Part shown: piece after piece, positions 24,218 through 35,063 of the stretch
Numbering within the stretch: position 1 is the stretch's first letter
How the letters are laid out: the number at the start of each line of letters is the position of its first letter
NCBI GenBank assembly: GCA_019828545.1
Contig: JACVRA010000306.1
Span: 2,303 to 66,302, forward strand
Length of the DNA: 64,000 nt
From: Paracamarosporium sp. OC-R06-R3
Taxonomy: Eukaryota > Ascomycota > Dothideomycetes > Pleosporales > Didymosphaeriaceae
Direction: 5' to 3'
The notes under the pieces: generated by a model
The model's input: only the letters and a program-made list of their open reading frames with translations
The model's database searches: none
Told to the model about the DNA's origin: nothing
Made by a program: the position numbers and the translations under genes

Positions 24218-25990
24218 ATGGCCGGCGGTACGCGTGGACCAGTTCCTGTCCCCCTCAAGACCGAGGAGCACAACGTCACGCAGGATGTACTGGATCTGCT
24301 CGACAAAAAGCAGCCCCTCCAAACTTCCGAAGACTTTCCGTCGATATCACAAGCAGAGATCAAAGCAGCCCTGGACCGGCTAGCGAGTCGGTCTATGGTC
24401 GAATATCAAGCCCACGATTCCGAACAGGTACTTCTCACCGCAGAAGCCGAGTCAATTGTGGCAGACGGGTCGCATGAGTACAAGGTCTGGAAGGCGGTCA
24501 AGGATGCGGGCAAGGTGCCTATCAAGGAAATTGCGGTACGTATACTCACTTTAGCTACCAGCCATGCGAAGGTCTAACGTTTCTGTTCACAGAACATTGT
24601 CGGCGCTGAATCTGCGAAGGTGGGGCAGGGCAATGCCTTCAAAAACAAGTGGATCAAGAAAGACGGCGACTCCCTCGTACTCGTAGCGGAAACGGTCCAG
24701 GATGCGACACGCGACCTACTCAAGGGCATCCAAGAGACCAAGACTCTCTCAGAAAACAAGACGCTCAATGAGTTAAAGAAGAGGAAGCTTGTAACCTTAA
24801 CCAAAGTCATCGACTACAGCGTTACGAAGGGCCCCAAGTATGCGAAGGAGATACCCGTCGAGGTCACAGACTTGACGGCAGACATGCTAGCGAGCGGCGC
24901 ATGGGAGACGGCGAACTTCAAGCCTTACAACTTCAATGCGCTGGGTGCGTCGCAGGATGCGGGGAGCCTCCACCCACTGAATAAGGTGCGACAAGAGTTC
25001 AGGAACGTTTTTTTTTCACAAGGTTTCGTAGAGATGCCCACCAACCAGTAAGTGAGCTTGCATACACGCGGAACAGCAAGTCTGACGATTGTAGCTACGT
25101 CGACTCTGGCTTCTGGAACTTCGACGCCCTCTTTGTCCCTCAACAGCATCCTGCTCGCGACGTGCAAGACACTTTCTTCATCTCTGACCCTCCCAAGGGT
25201 GACAAGCCGCGTGCTGATCCCATTACTGAAGCTACCATGGACACAATGGAGGCAGGATCAAGGAAGCTCTTTGCGAAGCCCAATGAAACCGGCGAGAAAT
25301 CGAAGCCGCGAGACTTTGAAAAGTACTGGCAAAATGTACAAGACGTTCATCAACAAGGTGCTTTCGGCTCTGTCGGTTACAGATACCCTTGGTCAGCAGA
25401 CGAATGTCTGCGCCTTGTACTGCGGACACACACTACAGCTGTTTCCACATGGGTACTACACCGCTTGGCAGAAAACCCGCGACCTGCACGGTATTTCTCC
25501 ATTGACCGTGTTTTCCGTAACGAGACAGTGGATGCTACACATTTGGCAGAGTTCCACCAAATAGAAGGTGTCATTGCAGACTTCGGCCTTACTCTTGGTG
25601 GCCTGATGCGCTTCCTCGAGGACTTCTTCAGCAAGATGGGGCTGGAGAACTTGCGCTTCAAGCCGGCATACAATCCCTACACCGAGCCCTCGATGGAAAT
25701 CTTTGGCTTCCACAAGGGTGAGTGTTACCCTAACGAATGAACCGATCTAATCTAACACACGTGCAGGTCTTAACCGCTGGATCGAGATTGGTAACTCTGG
25801 GCTATTCCGTCCTGAAATGTTGGAGCCCATGGGCTTGCCTAAGGACATGCGCGTTTATGGTTTTGGATTGAGTCTTGAGCGGCCGACGATGATGAAGTAT
25901 GGAGTGAACAACATTAGAGAGTTGCTCGGACACAAAGTCGACTTGACATGGATCAAGGAACAGCCTGCTGTGCGGTTAGAGAAGGATTAA
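24218..25990 (+). CDS. FRS2: Phenylalanyl-tRNA synthetase alpha subunit, cytosolic
   Basis: Four exons: 24218-24535, 24593-25047, 25095-25717 and 25767-25990. The introns are 57, 47 and 49 nt and in frame, giving 539 aa. The N-terminal 200 residues are the winged-helix region of eukaryotic and archaeal alpha subunits, around [20 protein letters not shown]. The class II catalytic core follows. [19 protein letters not shown] is restored across intron 2, [13 protein letters not shown] comes next, motif 2 is in [12 protein letters not shown], and motif 3 is in [16 protein letters not shown], which holds the ATP-binding Arg. With the beta subunit, encoded elsewhere, it forms the heterotetramer that charges tRNA-Phe. 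A housekeeping gene and a useful synteny anchor. Confidence 0.96.
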
Positions 25991-26705
25991 GTAAGGGCGT
26001 GGATGCGTATGATGAGTGAGGCAGAGGTGTTCATGAAAAACGCTGCGTTGGGTTGGGCTGATGTGTATGATGATACGATAAACGAGCATTAGGCGTCAAG
26101 ATATCCGTGATAGCGAAAGGTTTGGATAGATCAATGGCGGAAAAAGAACATTTTCGAACGTAAATTTTGTTAGTCGTCAAGGGCTGCGTCAACATCATTG
26201 TTCGGCTGAGGTCTTGCTAGTGAGGTGTTACTTAGCGAAAGGAAGGTTGTGTTACTCAGCATCCGAAACCCCATTTGAGGGATCAACTCGCCTATGTAGT
26301 CGGCCGCTGTTGTCGCAACTTTATTTTACGATCGGAGAGTGGTGAAAGGTAGACATTCGTACAAAAATTAGCTTCTCTCTCGCGCCGGCCCTGTGATACA
26401 CCTCTCCTCCGGGGCCTAAAATAAAAGAGTGTACGAGCAGCGGGCACGGCGGCCGCCCATGCCGCCCGTCTATCTATCTCCGGCTTAGTTCCGTATTTTG
26501 TATAGTCTGGTAGTGTGCGTCATGCACCGGTACCACCCTGATACAAAGTCCTAGAAGTCAGATGGGGAAGTATAAGAATGGGGGCAATTTCGCCTCGAAT
26601 CATACTCTGTAGTTCTTCCTTCTCAGTTCATAGACACTTAGCGCCCACTTTACCAGTCCAAGACCATTGTATCCTCAACTTGCAAAGAACAACGACACCG
26701 CAACA
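25991..26705. other. Gene-free stretch
   Basis: About 700 bp between the synthetase stop and the first NmrA-like gene. It holds a short GC-rich segment near 26447-26470 (GCGGCCGCCCATGCCGCCCG). Nothing else is recognised. Confidence 0.45.
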
Positions 26706-27644
26706 ATGTCGAAGCAGTTACTAGTCATCTTTGGAGCCACCGGGAACCAAGGCGGCTCAGTCGCTCATGCGGTCCTCAACGACCCGGAATTGTCTAAACG
26801 CTACGCTGTTCGTGCCATCACACGCGATGCCTCAAACACCAAAGCACAGGAACTGCAGTCGAAAGGCGCCGAAGTAGTAGCAGCCAATCTAGATGACCCG
26901 TCTTCTCTCCCCGCTACATTGAACGGAGCCGACTTCGTCTTCGCCCTTACCAACACAGCCTACGACGGCAACACACGCGACTCCGAAACCCGCCAGGCCA
27001 AAGCCCTCATCGACGAAGCCATCAAACAGGGTGCCAACTACATCATCTGGTCCTCTCTGCCCTCGCCCTTGAAGATCTCCTCCGGCAAGCTCACGCACGC
27101 CCAGCACTTCGACGTAAAAGCCGAGATCGAGACGTACATCCGCGACCAGCCCGTCAAATCCGCCTTCTTCGCCCCAGCAAGCTTCATGCAGAACTTCCTC
27201 ACCAACCAGCGGCCGCGGCCCTCGCCCGCGAACGACGGCACATACGTCGTTGCGGATCTCATGCGTGACGACGGCCGTCTGCCGCTCATCGACATAACTG
27301 ACACCGGGGCGTGGGTCAGCGCGATCCTCGTGTCCCCGGATAAATACGAAGGTAAGTTCTTTGCTGCAGCGCAGGGGATGTACACTGCGAGGGAGATTGT
27401 CGAGACGATGAGTAAGGTTTCCGGGAAGACGGTCAGGCATGTGCAGCTTGAGGATGAGGTGTATAAGAATATATTGCCTGAGGCGGTTAGTGACATGCTG
27501 TATGATATGTGGGCGTTGTTTAGGGATTATGGGTATTATGGTGAGGGGACGGAAAAGGAGGTTGAGTGGGCGAAGGATCAGGTTAGGGGGGAGCTGACGG
27601 GGTTGGAAGAGTTTCTTAGGAAGTCGGGGTGGGGGTTGGAGTGA
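26706..27644 (+). CDS. NmrA-like / HSCARG-type NAD(P)-binding protein (copy 1)
   Basis: A single exon of 312 aa. It begins MSKQLLVIFGATGNQGGSV, the Gly-rich Rossmann loop typical of NmrA-like atypical short-chain dehydrogenases. Next come RAITRD, which binds the adenine phosphate of NADP, and ADFVFALTN at the end of strand 4. The usual SDR catalytic Tyr-x-x-x-Lys is not evident, as in NmrA and HSCARG redox sensors that bind cofactor without catalysis. The 3' third is GT- and GA-rich on the coding strand compared with the C-rich 5' two-thirds, a visible change in codon use. A paralogue of similar layout lies at 33894-34865, on the other side of the gasdermin/caspase-HET pair. Alternatively it is an isoflavone-reductase-like enzyme. 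Confidence 0.88.
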   Translation: MSKQLLVIFGATGNQGGSVAHAVLNDPELSKRYAVRAITRDASNTKAQELQSKGAEVVAANLDDPSSLPATLNGADFVFALTNTAYDGNTRDSETRQAKALIDEAIKQGANYIIWSSLPSPLKISSGKLTHAQHFDVKAEIETYIRDQPVKSAFFAPASFMQNFLTNQRPRPSPANDGTYVVADLMRDDGRLPLIDITDTGAWVSAILVSPDKYEGKFFAAAQGMYTAREIVETMSKVSGKTVRHVQLEDEVYKNILPEAVSDMLYDMWALFRDYGYYGEGTEKEVEWAKDQVRGELTGLEEFLRKSGWGLE

Positions 27645-27868
27645 GGGGTTGGGGGTTGATGAAGATGCAGAGGAGATTGGAATGAGAGGGTGTAGGCAGT
27701 ATCCTCACAGTGAGTGATTAATGATCTTTTGTGTACTTTGCGTATTATTTCTACTCTTGGTCTTAAGATTTTGAGCAATCACTCCAAACGGTTGTTAAAA
27801 TAGCTTTTAGATCTGCCGTGTCTAGTAAGATAAGAGTGTGATGATACTTGTCGAAAGGCTTGCATGAA

Positions 27869-28821
27869 CTACTTTGTCTCCGGTCGAGGGCCAACCATCT
27901 CAACTGACAATTGAGTAGGCCCATCTTGATCAACTGTCTCGATTGTAAATACCTGGGAGCGTTGTTTCACCTCATCCTCAGCGCCACCACGAAGGATCTT
28001 TTGCTTTTCCCTCTTATCTTCCGTCTTAACAGTCGAGGAAGAGAAGTGTTTCTTTCTAATAAGGATCCCACATATCATCACTACAACCCCCCAATCTTTA
28101 TCCTCATACATTACTGATGTGGAGTCTTGGTTGTTGTGCGACCAAGAGACATTAGGTCCAAGGGAAGCTATGCCAGCCACATCTATTGTTAGACCAATAC
28201 TGACTTCCGAGTTATCAGAGTGCAGGATGGCCATCCCGCACCGCTCAGTTTGGTACGTCTTTGTTATTATCCAAAGACCATGATCATTGAGCACATCTCC
28301 GTACCGCTCCAGTATTTTGCCTGCATTGCTCTTCACCCAGTTCAGGATGGGACGGTCATCGACGGTCATCGTGTGAACAATCGGCGATGCAGCAACCATA
28401 ACAGCGCCTTTTTCATGCCCGCGTTGGAGCTTGAATGTGACCGACAACTCAAGTCCTGGCGCTATCCTGCGCTGAAGAGTCAATGTTTGATGACTAGTCC
28501 AAGTCCCGGAGTAACTTACGGGCCACCCACACCAGGCTCGAAATTCCACTCTTGCATACGGCTTGAGACTTTAGGTCCCCACGATATACGGCCCGTATTT
28601 TGCTTTAGTTCGATGGCTTTATCAAGTTGGTTCCAGTCGTCACGCTGCAGCTGTTGTTCCTCGCGAAGCATGACGATCTCTTTCCAGGCTCCATCGGAAT
28701 CAAAATACCCGAACACGCCAGGTTCTAGATCTCGACTTGAGAATTTGTTCCATAAGGGCCAACCCTCGTGGTTCGATAATAAGGTCGTAAACAGTCTATC
28801 GTTCCTTTCTGCGTTTGTCAT
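27869..28821 (-). CDS. Fungal gasdermin-like pore-forming protein
   Basis: Two exons, 28520-28821 and 27869-28466. The 53-nt intron has a GTAAGT donor and CGCAG acceptor; the only competing acceptor five bases upstream gives an immediate stop. The product is 299 aa, within the 250-300 aa usual for fungal gasdermins (RCD-1 of Neurospora, HET-Q1 of Podospora). Family-like features are the N-terminal helix NDRLFTTLL, then LEPGVFGYFDSDGAW (residues 32-46), SWGPKVSS (80-87), and a middle region with HGLWIITKTY (163-172) and alternating strands around SIGLTIDVAG. A hydrophobic strand DWGVVVMICGILIRKK (225-240) precedes a charged segment rich in Lys, Glu and Asp (245-270) and a short C-terminal tail. 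In characterised members a protease removes such a tail and the N-terminal part oligomerises into membrane pores that kill the cell. It is divergent from the caspase-HET gene. Assignment is from motif memory. Confidence 0.8.
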
Positions 28822-29278
28822 GGTGGGTGTTAAAAGCAAAGAAATTAGAGTGTTACGTAGCTAAGAGTAAACTTGTAACTGCTAGATGACGGGCGCTTCG
28901 ATTCGGTGCGTGAGAGCTGAATAGAGAAGGCAGCAATCTCAGCTCTGCGGGGCATGCGTGAGGCTAACTACGTTGGCGACAATACAGCCGGTTAGGTGTG
29001 AAGGCTGCAGGAAAAGCAACGATAGAGAAACCTTATTCGCTCGGCTAGTCGTACAAGAGCCCTCAATGAAATGTAATCTGACAGGCTAGTTGGTCTTCGC
29101 AAAAAGCTTCTAAGACTGAGCGAGTTGCAGCTGCCTAGCTTTGATTTTCGCGAGAAAGTCTGTTCGTACCAGAAGCTGTACTACTGCTCCACTTGGGGAT
29201 GTTCTTTTCGGTGGAATCTTGCACGATTCTTGCCCTGCCTGACTTAATTCGATAGTGCGAAACCACTGGATCTCTAAG
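28822..29278. promoter_or_regulatory. Shared intergenic region of the gasdermin and caspase-HET genes
   Basis: This 457-bp gap separates the two start codons (ATG at 28821 on the minus strand, ATG at 29279 on the plus strand). No other supported frame lies in it. Head-to-head layout with one short gap suggests joint regulation. No clear TATA box or recognisable operator was seen. Confidence 0.5.
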
Positions 29279-32200
29279 ATGTTATCCAGCAATACAATTG
29301 GGAGCTCAGAGCTCACCGCAGACGTCGAATCATTCAATTTACTATCACGCTCGACTACGCCCTTCTCTCAAGCAACCACTCGTCAGTCACATTTCCTCCC
29401 TTAGATATTAAGCTGATTATATTACAACGGTTCAGAACCCGCTGACGATCCGGATCCTTGCGATAACCCTTGCAAACACCATCCATACCGACCACGTGAA
29501 GCACCCCATGGCAAAAGCTTAGAAAGGTTTTTCGCAGATCTAGAAAAGACACTGAAAAGAGTCTATCCGCGCTCACCAGGGACTTTTCGGGTCTACGACC
29601 GAGCACATATTTTGTTCTTACGATGGGAAGATGACGACTTGAACACTAAGGTAGAGATTGACGAGCTAGAAACGATTTTCAAAGCATTGCATTTGACAAA
29701 GGATCCGAAGAATCACACGTCTAAGACATTCTGCATTCCCTCAGATGATTTTCAGGACGAAATGGAGCAAACAATCATCAACGCAAAATATAATCATACA
29801 AAGAAAGCATCAGACTTGCTTGTCATATACTATGGAGGCCATGCAAGAATGGACGAATCCCAACGATGTATATGGTATCCCTCGCTGGACATTCCTGATG
29901 GATTTTTTGACATGCCTGAGCTAGATTGGACAAGCCTTCAAGATACTTTCTACTCACGAGAAGCTCACGTTGTCTTCATTCTTGATAGTTGCCATGCAGG
30001 ATCTGCAGCTCGCCAAACTAGGTATACCTCCAATTGGAAAGGGGTGAAAGAGTTGGTTGCTGCGTGCGGGAAAAATGAGCGCACCGAAGCAGTCAACGAC
30101 AATTCGTTCACAAGGGCCCTCATTCAGGAGCTGAGAGAGTTTCAAAGAAGTCAAGAGCATTGCACCATCAGAAAAATTATTTCTAACCTAGTAACCAAGA
30201 GCTATGGCTTGCGCAATGCTCCTCTCCATATAGGCTTGTCGGACAAAGCTAACACTTCCGAGACGTGGCAGATTGTTTTCCGCGGTCAGGGATCTTCTCT
30301 AATGGCTGGGAAAATGGCTGCTCGAGGCCCTTCAGCATCTGACACACGTGTTTTGCTATCACTTCGCCTTCACAATCCCCCTGATCCTTCAGACATTTCT
30401 GATTGGGACCGCTGGCTCAAACTCCAGGCACCGAAAAGCGTTGCAGATATCAAAATGACATGCGTTGGGCTTGAAGGCTCGTTTGTCCACGGATCTACGT
30501 TGATACTTCTTTCGCTGCCAGAGATCCTTTGGAAGGAACTACCGAAATATCCGGAATACAAGTTCGTCGACTATGTGAACTCCGATAACCTCCTCATACC
30601 AAGGCTTGCGCATCAGCTGCATACACCTCAAAATATGGTAGATGTTGCAGTTCAGACAGAGGGACTACTCCCATCTCGTGACATTGGAAAAGAACAGATG
30701 GCACAAGGATCAAACGTTCATTCTTGGCTCGAAGGCCAGACTCAGAACGTAGATACGATGCCACTTCCTGAAAACGTGAAGGTAGCACCCAATACTGGAA
30801 GTCAAGTTCCAGCAATATTCATCCCTCAGGACGGAGATGCAATATCCACTACGGAGACTGAGATTTCTGCTACTTTCAGTCATTCTACATCAGGAACACG
30901 TTCAACTACCATAACAAAACCCATGTTGAACTCGGTGTTGCAGAAACTACCAGACTTACCACCAAAGCATACCTCAGACTTCGACCGATTAGAGACCTTT
31001 CCTAGGTTTGATGAATATAAGTATACCCGGCTTGCTGATAAAATGTACAACATTCGACTCCTCAAGATTTATGCTGGTCGTCCCGACAACCCGGAAATTG
31101 AATGCAAACTCTTTGAGGCTATACTTGACGCTGAGAAGGGCGTGCGAAAGTTCTTAACCTCGTCCTCAGACAGCTCTACTAATAGGCCGCAAGCACAGCG
31201 AATTTCTTACCAAACCTTGTCATGGGATGAAATTGGTCTTCTACGGGATTCTGTCTACATCAGAATAAGGAAAAAAAACCAAATATGGCATCATCGTATC
31301 CCAAAAGATCTCGGCGTTGCTCTTAAGCACGTCAGAAGACAGACCGAAGACGTCATCCTCTGGGTCAATGAAATTTGTGTGGATCAGCAAAATATTGACG
31401 AGAGAAACAGCCAAGCAGCTATGTTGCGACCTATCCTTGGCGGAGCCATCGGGTTGTTCGCATGGTTGGGTGAAGAGAACAATAACAGCTCACTTGCCAT
31501 CCAGCTCATTCAGGATAATGTCAAGAGCCTAGTCAACATAGACAAAGTCCTCTCGGACATCGAAAATGCTCCGCAGTTTGCAGCACTTGCTGAGTTGATG
31601 CAGCGTCCTTGGTTCACCCGAAGAAGAAGCGTTTCGGAGATTGTACTCAGCCGTAGGGCGGAGCTCCTTTGCGGGAAGCATATAATTATCTGGAAAGACT
31701 TTGCCGTCACTGTGGAGCTTTTTGTGGAAGTGGAAACGGCAACACATCGACTTTCCGAAATTATAAAGAGAGATCGAACATCAATGTATGATTTGCACTG
31801 GACAGAGTCAATTTCTCAGCTTGGTGCCTCACTTTTGGTGGATGTCACAAACCGTTTCCATAACACTCGGACAGTCAACCGGAACCGTCGACACTTACAG
31901 AGTCTGGAAAGCTTAGCCACTAATCTTGCGATGTTCCGGTCTGGTGAACCGCATGATTGCATCTATCCGCTTGTCCACATCGCCGATGACGTGCAACCTG
32001 TGCAGCCAGATTGGTATCACTCTCGGTCATTGCGGGCCAAGGAGCTGGCATTCCGCTTTGTCACCTCATTCGCGTCTTACAAAGTTCGACCATTCATGAT
32101 TGACTACAAGGAACCTTACGTGGACACCTGCAAACGATTTGTAGAATCTTCAATCCTCCAGCAATTGGTGAATCGGTCAGGAGCCTATCCGCTAGATGTT

Positions 32201-33337
32201 ATATGTCGGCCTTGGGCACAATCTTGGCGTCATGGGAAGCTTGACGAGCTTCAGGTAGAGAATGACCTGGAAGAACATTTTAAAGGTCAGATCAATGCCT
32301 CTTCCAAAATGACTTCCCTGTCAACGAATATCGAAAGCAAGTGGAAACATTTGTTGAAGCGACCACACCAGCCAATGCATCTACCTTCGTGGGTGGCCAC
32401 CGTTGACACCGCACCATTCGGCCTTTTCAACGCACCGGGCAGCCAATTCATCAAAGTTAGTAGGAAGAATGCTGATCCCTTAGTGGGCCAATATCCGGAG
32501 AGCAATAATTCTTACAACGCCAGCAAGGGTCAGGAATTAACTTGTTTTCAGTTTTGGAAGAGGCCCAACTTAGGTCATTTCAGCCTTCACGTAGAGGGGT
32601 TTGTGTGTGACGAAGTTGACATGATCTCTCATGCTTCCCAAAATGGTGCCTTACCGGTATCGTGGCTGCAACTCGGGAATTGGTATAAATCTGGAGGAAG
32701 CCTTGACGTCCTGGACAGTCCTCCTGACGAACTCTGGCGCACCCTAGTTGCGGATAGGGGAAACCATGGGAAAAAGCCTCCAGCGTACTATCCTCGCGCC
32801 TGTACAGAGGCAGTCAGACGAGGCGGACTTTTGAGTGGTAGTGTAGACACTAACCACCTAATCTACGAAGAGCGTAATACAATTGTAGCAGAATTCTGCC
32901 GGCGGATGCAAGCTGTTATTTGGAATCGCGCACTCATACGAACCAAGAAAGGCCGGTTAGGATTAGTGTCTTCCGATGTTAGGCAAGGAGATCTAGTATG
33001 TGTGCTTTGGGGCTGCTCCGTACCAGTGATCATGAGAAGAAAGCGGAAGTCATTCGAAGAAGTGAAGGAGGAGGAGTTCGAAGATCGCTTTGAGTTATTC
33101 AAAAGAGTGCTGAAACGCAAAGAGGAGAGATACATGTATACCGAGATGCTAAATCACTTGTGGGGATTCGACTACGAACTTCCAGTTTGGGAGCGGATTC
33201 AATTTGAAGCGGGTAAAAGCGCCCAAGAATTGGTACATTACTCACTTCTAGGAGATGCATACATACATGGTATCATGGATGGCGAAGCGATAGATCAAGA
33301 GATGATTCTCAAGCCAGATATTTTCGAGATTAGATGA
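29279..33337 (+). CDS. Caspase-like protease fused to a HET domain
   Basis: Two exons, 29279-29381 and 29436-33337, joined by a 54-nt intron (GTCAGT donor, TTCAG acceptor), giving 1334 aa. The main frame has no ATG before 29632, so this small first exon is needed to start it. Residues 75-330 form a caspase-like (clan CD) domain with the fungal signature LFLRWEDDDL. A strand ends in VIYYGGHA, with the catalytic-type His at about 170. Another strand ends in FILDSCHAG, with the catalytic-type Cys at about 220. A Ser/Thr-rich linker follows. The HET domain spans about 626-800: YQTLSW, LWVNEICVDQQNIDER, FAWLGEE, RPWFTRR and LLCGKHIIIW. The C-terminus carries the usual extension of long HET proteins (QGDLVCVLWGCSVPVIMRR and YIHGIMDGEA). 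HET domains trigger incompatibility cell death. Next to a gasdermin, the protease half is the likely activator. Confidence 0.85.
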
Positions 33338-33893
33338 GATAGTAAATTGGCGAGGGAGCTACATGATCAAAATCTTAGTTTGTGCATTTCAGGTGCAATT
33401 GTTGAATAAGCCTACGCCGCACATAGCGGCAACGCGCAGAGGCTACAGAAAACGAAAAGAGAAAGAGAGCTAACGCACAACAATGGGTATTCGCGAATCG
33501 TCAAACTAGGTTCTAAACCGAGAAATCCATTACTTTGATTATGTCGCCATCTCTACGTCCTCTTTCCTAATTCGAACAATCCGTAGACTAGCTTCTACAA
33601 TTTTGAAATCCCGTCCTAAAGATACATTTCCGTCGGGGAAATTGTTACCCCGGCAAAGGAAGACAAAAGTATGTATATGCAACGGTGAACGGACTGTTAA
33701 CTTAGCCGTTGGGTCGATGAAGATTGTCCGTCGGGGACTGCTGCGAAGACAGAAGGATCGATGATGCTGAAAACCGATGGTATAAAGAAGAAGACTCTCG
33801 TCGAAGTATGTCGGATACAAAACATCGAAATCCATCTTCTCTTTGCCTATCATATTCCAAGACTTTGGTACGAGACGACGATCTAAATTCAAC
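33338..33893. other. Gene-free stretch
   Basis: 3' flank of the caspase-HET gene and upstream region of the second NmrA-like gene. No supported frame. Confidence 0.5.
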
Positions 33894-34865
33894 ATGTCTA
33901 AAGTTCTTGCTGTCTTCGGTGCAACAGGCCAGCAGGGCAGCTCCGTTGTGAACCACGTTCTACAAGACCCTGAACTCGCTCAGCAATACACCCTCCGCGC
34001 ACTCACACGCGATACTGGTTCTGAAAAGTCGCAGCAGCTCAAGGCGAAAGGTGTTGATGTTGTCAACGCCGATATCCTCAACTACGCTTCCCTCGAAGGC
34101 GCCCTCCAAGGCGTGCATACGGTTTTCGCCGTGACAACTCCCCTTATCGGACCCGGTGCCCCTGAAGGCGACGCCGCTCTAGATTGGGAGTTCGAAAATG
34201 CAAAGCGCATCGCGGACGTGGCTCTAGCTGTCGGCGTCAAGTACTTCATCTTCAGTACATTGCCGTACATACGCGACATTTCAGGCGGCAAATATACGGC
34301 TGTTACAGCATTTGATGCCAAGGCTAAAGCTGAGACTTATATACGTAGTCTGAGCCCGAAGATGAAAAGCGCATTCGTCTCCCTCGGATCCTTTATGGAG
34401 AACTTCCAGGCGCAGTTCTGGATTGCGCCGCAAAAGGATGCAGATGGAACATGGACCCTTGCCAGGCCAGCTCTTGCAAGTGATAAACTTCCATTGATTG
34501 CGGCTGTTGACGACACTGGGAAGTTTGTGGGCAAGATACTTGCTCACCCAGAGCAGTACGCCGGAAAGCGTTTCACTGCGGCGGAAGGGCGTTATAGCTG
34601 GGAGGAGATCGCGGCTGCGCTGGGAAAAAGTGCAGGGCGTAAAGTGGTGTTCAAGCAAATTGGGTATGAGGAGTGGAAAGGAATGTTTCCGTTCGCGGCG
34701 AAGCTTTTCGAGGAGGGGTTCCGTTTTGCAGAGGAATTTGGGGGATATTTTGGGAAGGAAGAAGAGAGGGAAGTGGACTGGGCGATCGGAGAGGTTGGGG
34801 GAAGGGGGAAGCTGCTTGGATTTGAGCAATTCTTGGAGAAGTATCCGTTCAAGTTGCAGGGCTGA
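33894..34865 (+). CDS. NmrA-like / HSCARG-type NAD(P)-binding protein (copy 2)
   Basis: A single exon of 323 aa. It begins MSKVLAVFGATGQQGSSVV, the same Rossmann loop as copy 1 at 26706-27644, followed by RALTRDTGS and VFAVTTPL. Both copies share the order of motifs, the same VL-DPEL segment after the loop and an acidic C-terminal half ending in a GxEEFL- or GFEQFL-type helix. They are paralogues that have diverged clearly. Expected role is binding NADP(H) as a redox or nitrogen-state sensor, or a reductase acting on small molecules. The start is the first ATG (context AACATGTC); the frame is open upstream without one. Confidence 0.88.
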   Translation: MSKVLAVFGATGQQGSSVVNHVLQDPELAQQYTLRALTRDTGSEKSQQLKAKGVDVVNADILNYASLEGALQGVHTVFAVTTPLIGPGAPEGDAALDWEFENAKRIADVALAVGVKYFIFSTLPYIRDISGGKYTAVTAFDAKAKAETYIRSLSPKMKSAFVSLGSFMENFQAQFWIAPQKDADGTWTLARPALASDKLPLIAAVDDTGKFVGKILAHPEQYAGKRFTAAEGRYSWEEIAAALGKSAGRKVVFKQIGYEEWKGMFPFAAKLFEEGFRFAEEFGGYFGKEEEREVDWAIGEVGGRGKLLGFEQFLEKYPFKLQG

Positions 34866-35063
34866 GTATGACGGCAGACGAAAACAAAGAGACCGGATGA
34901 TGAATTGGCCCCAAGGTCGGGTGCGTAGAGGGTATTGAAGAACACTATGTAGTTTTTGAATGTGCAGGAAATACTGGGATGAATACTCGAAAGCCTCGTA
35001 AAGTATAGTCGTCGAACGCCAGTCTAAAACGCTAGCCCACAACTCCAGCCTGCAACACTAGAA

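Noticed and set aside
29110..29337. Minus-strand frame of 75 codons overlapping the caspase-HET first exon
   Set aside because: It has no ATG start (begins at TTG), no domain and no splice partner. It lies opposite a better supported exon.
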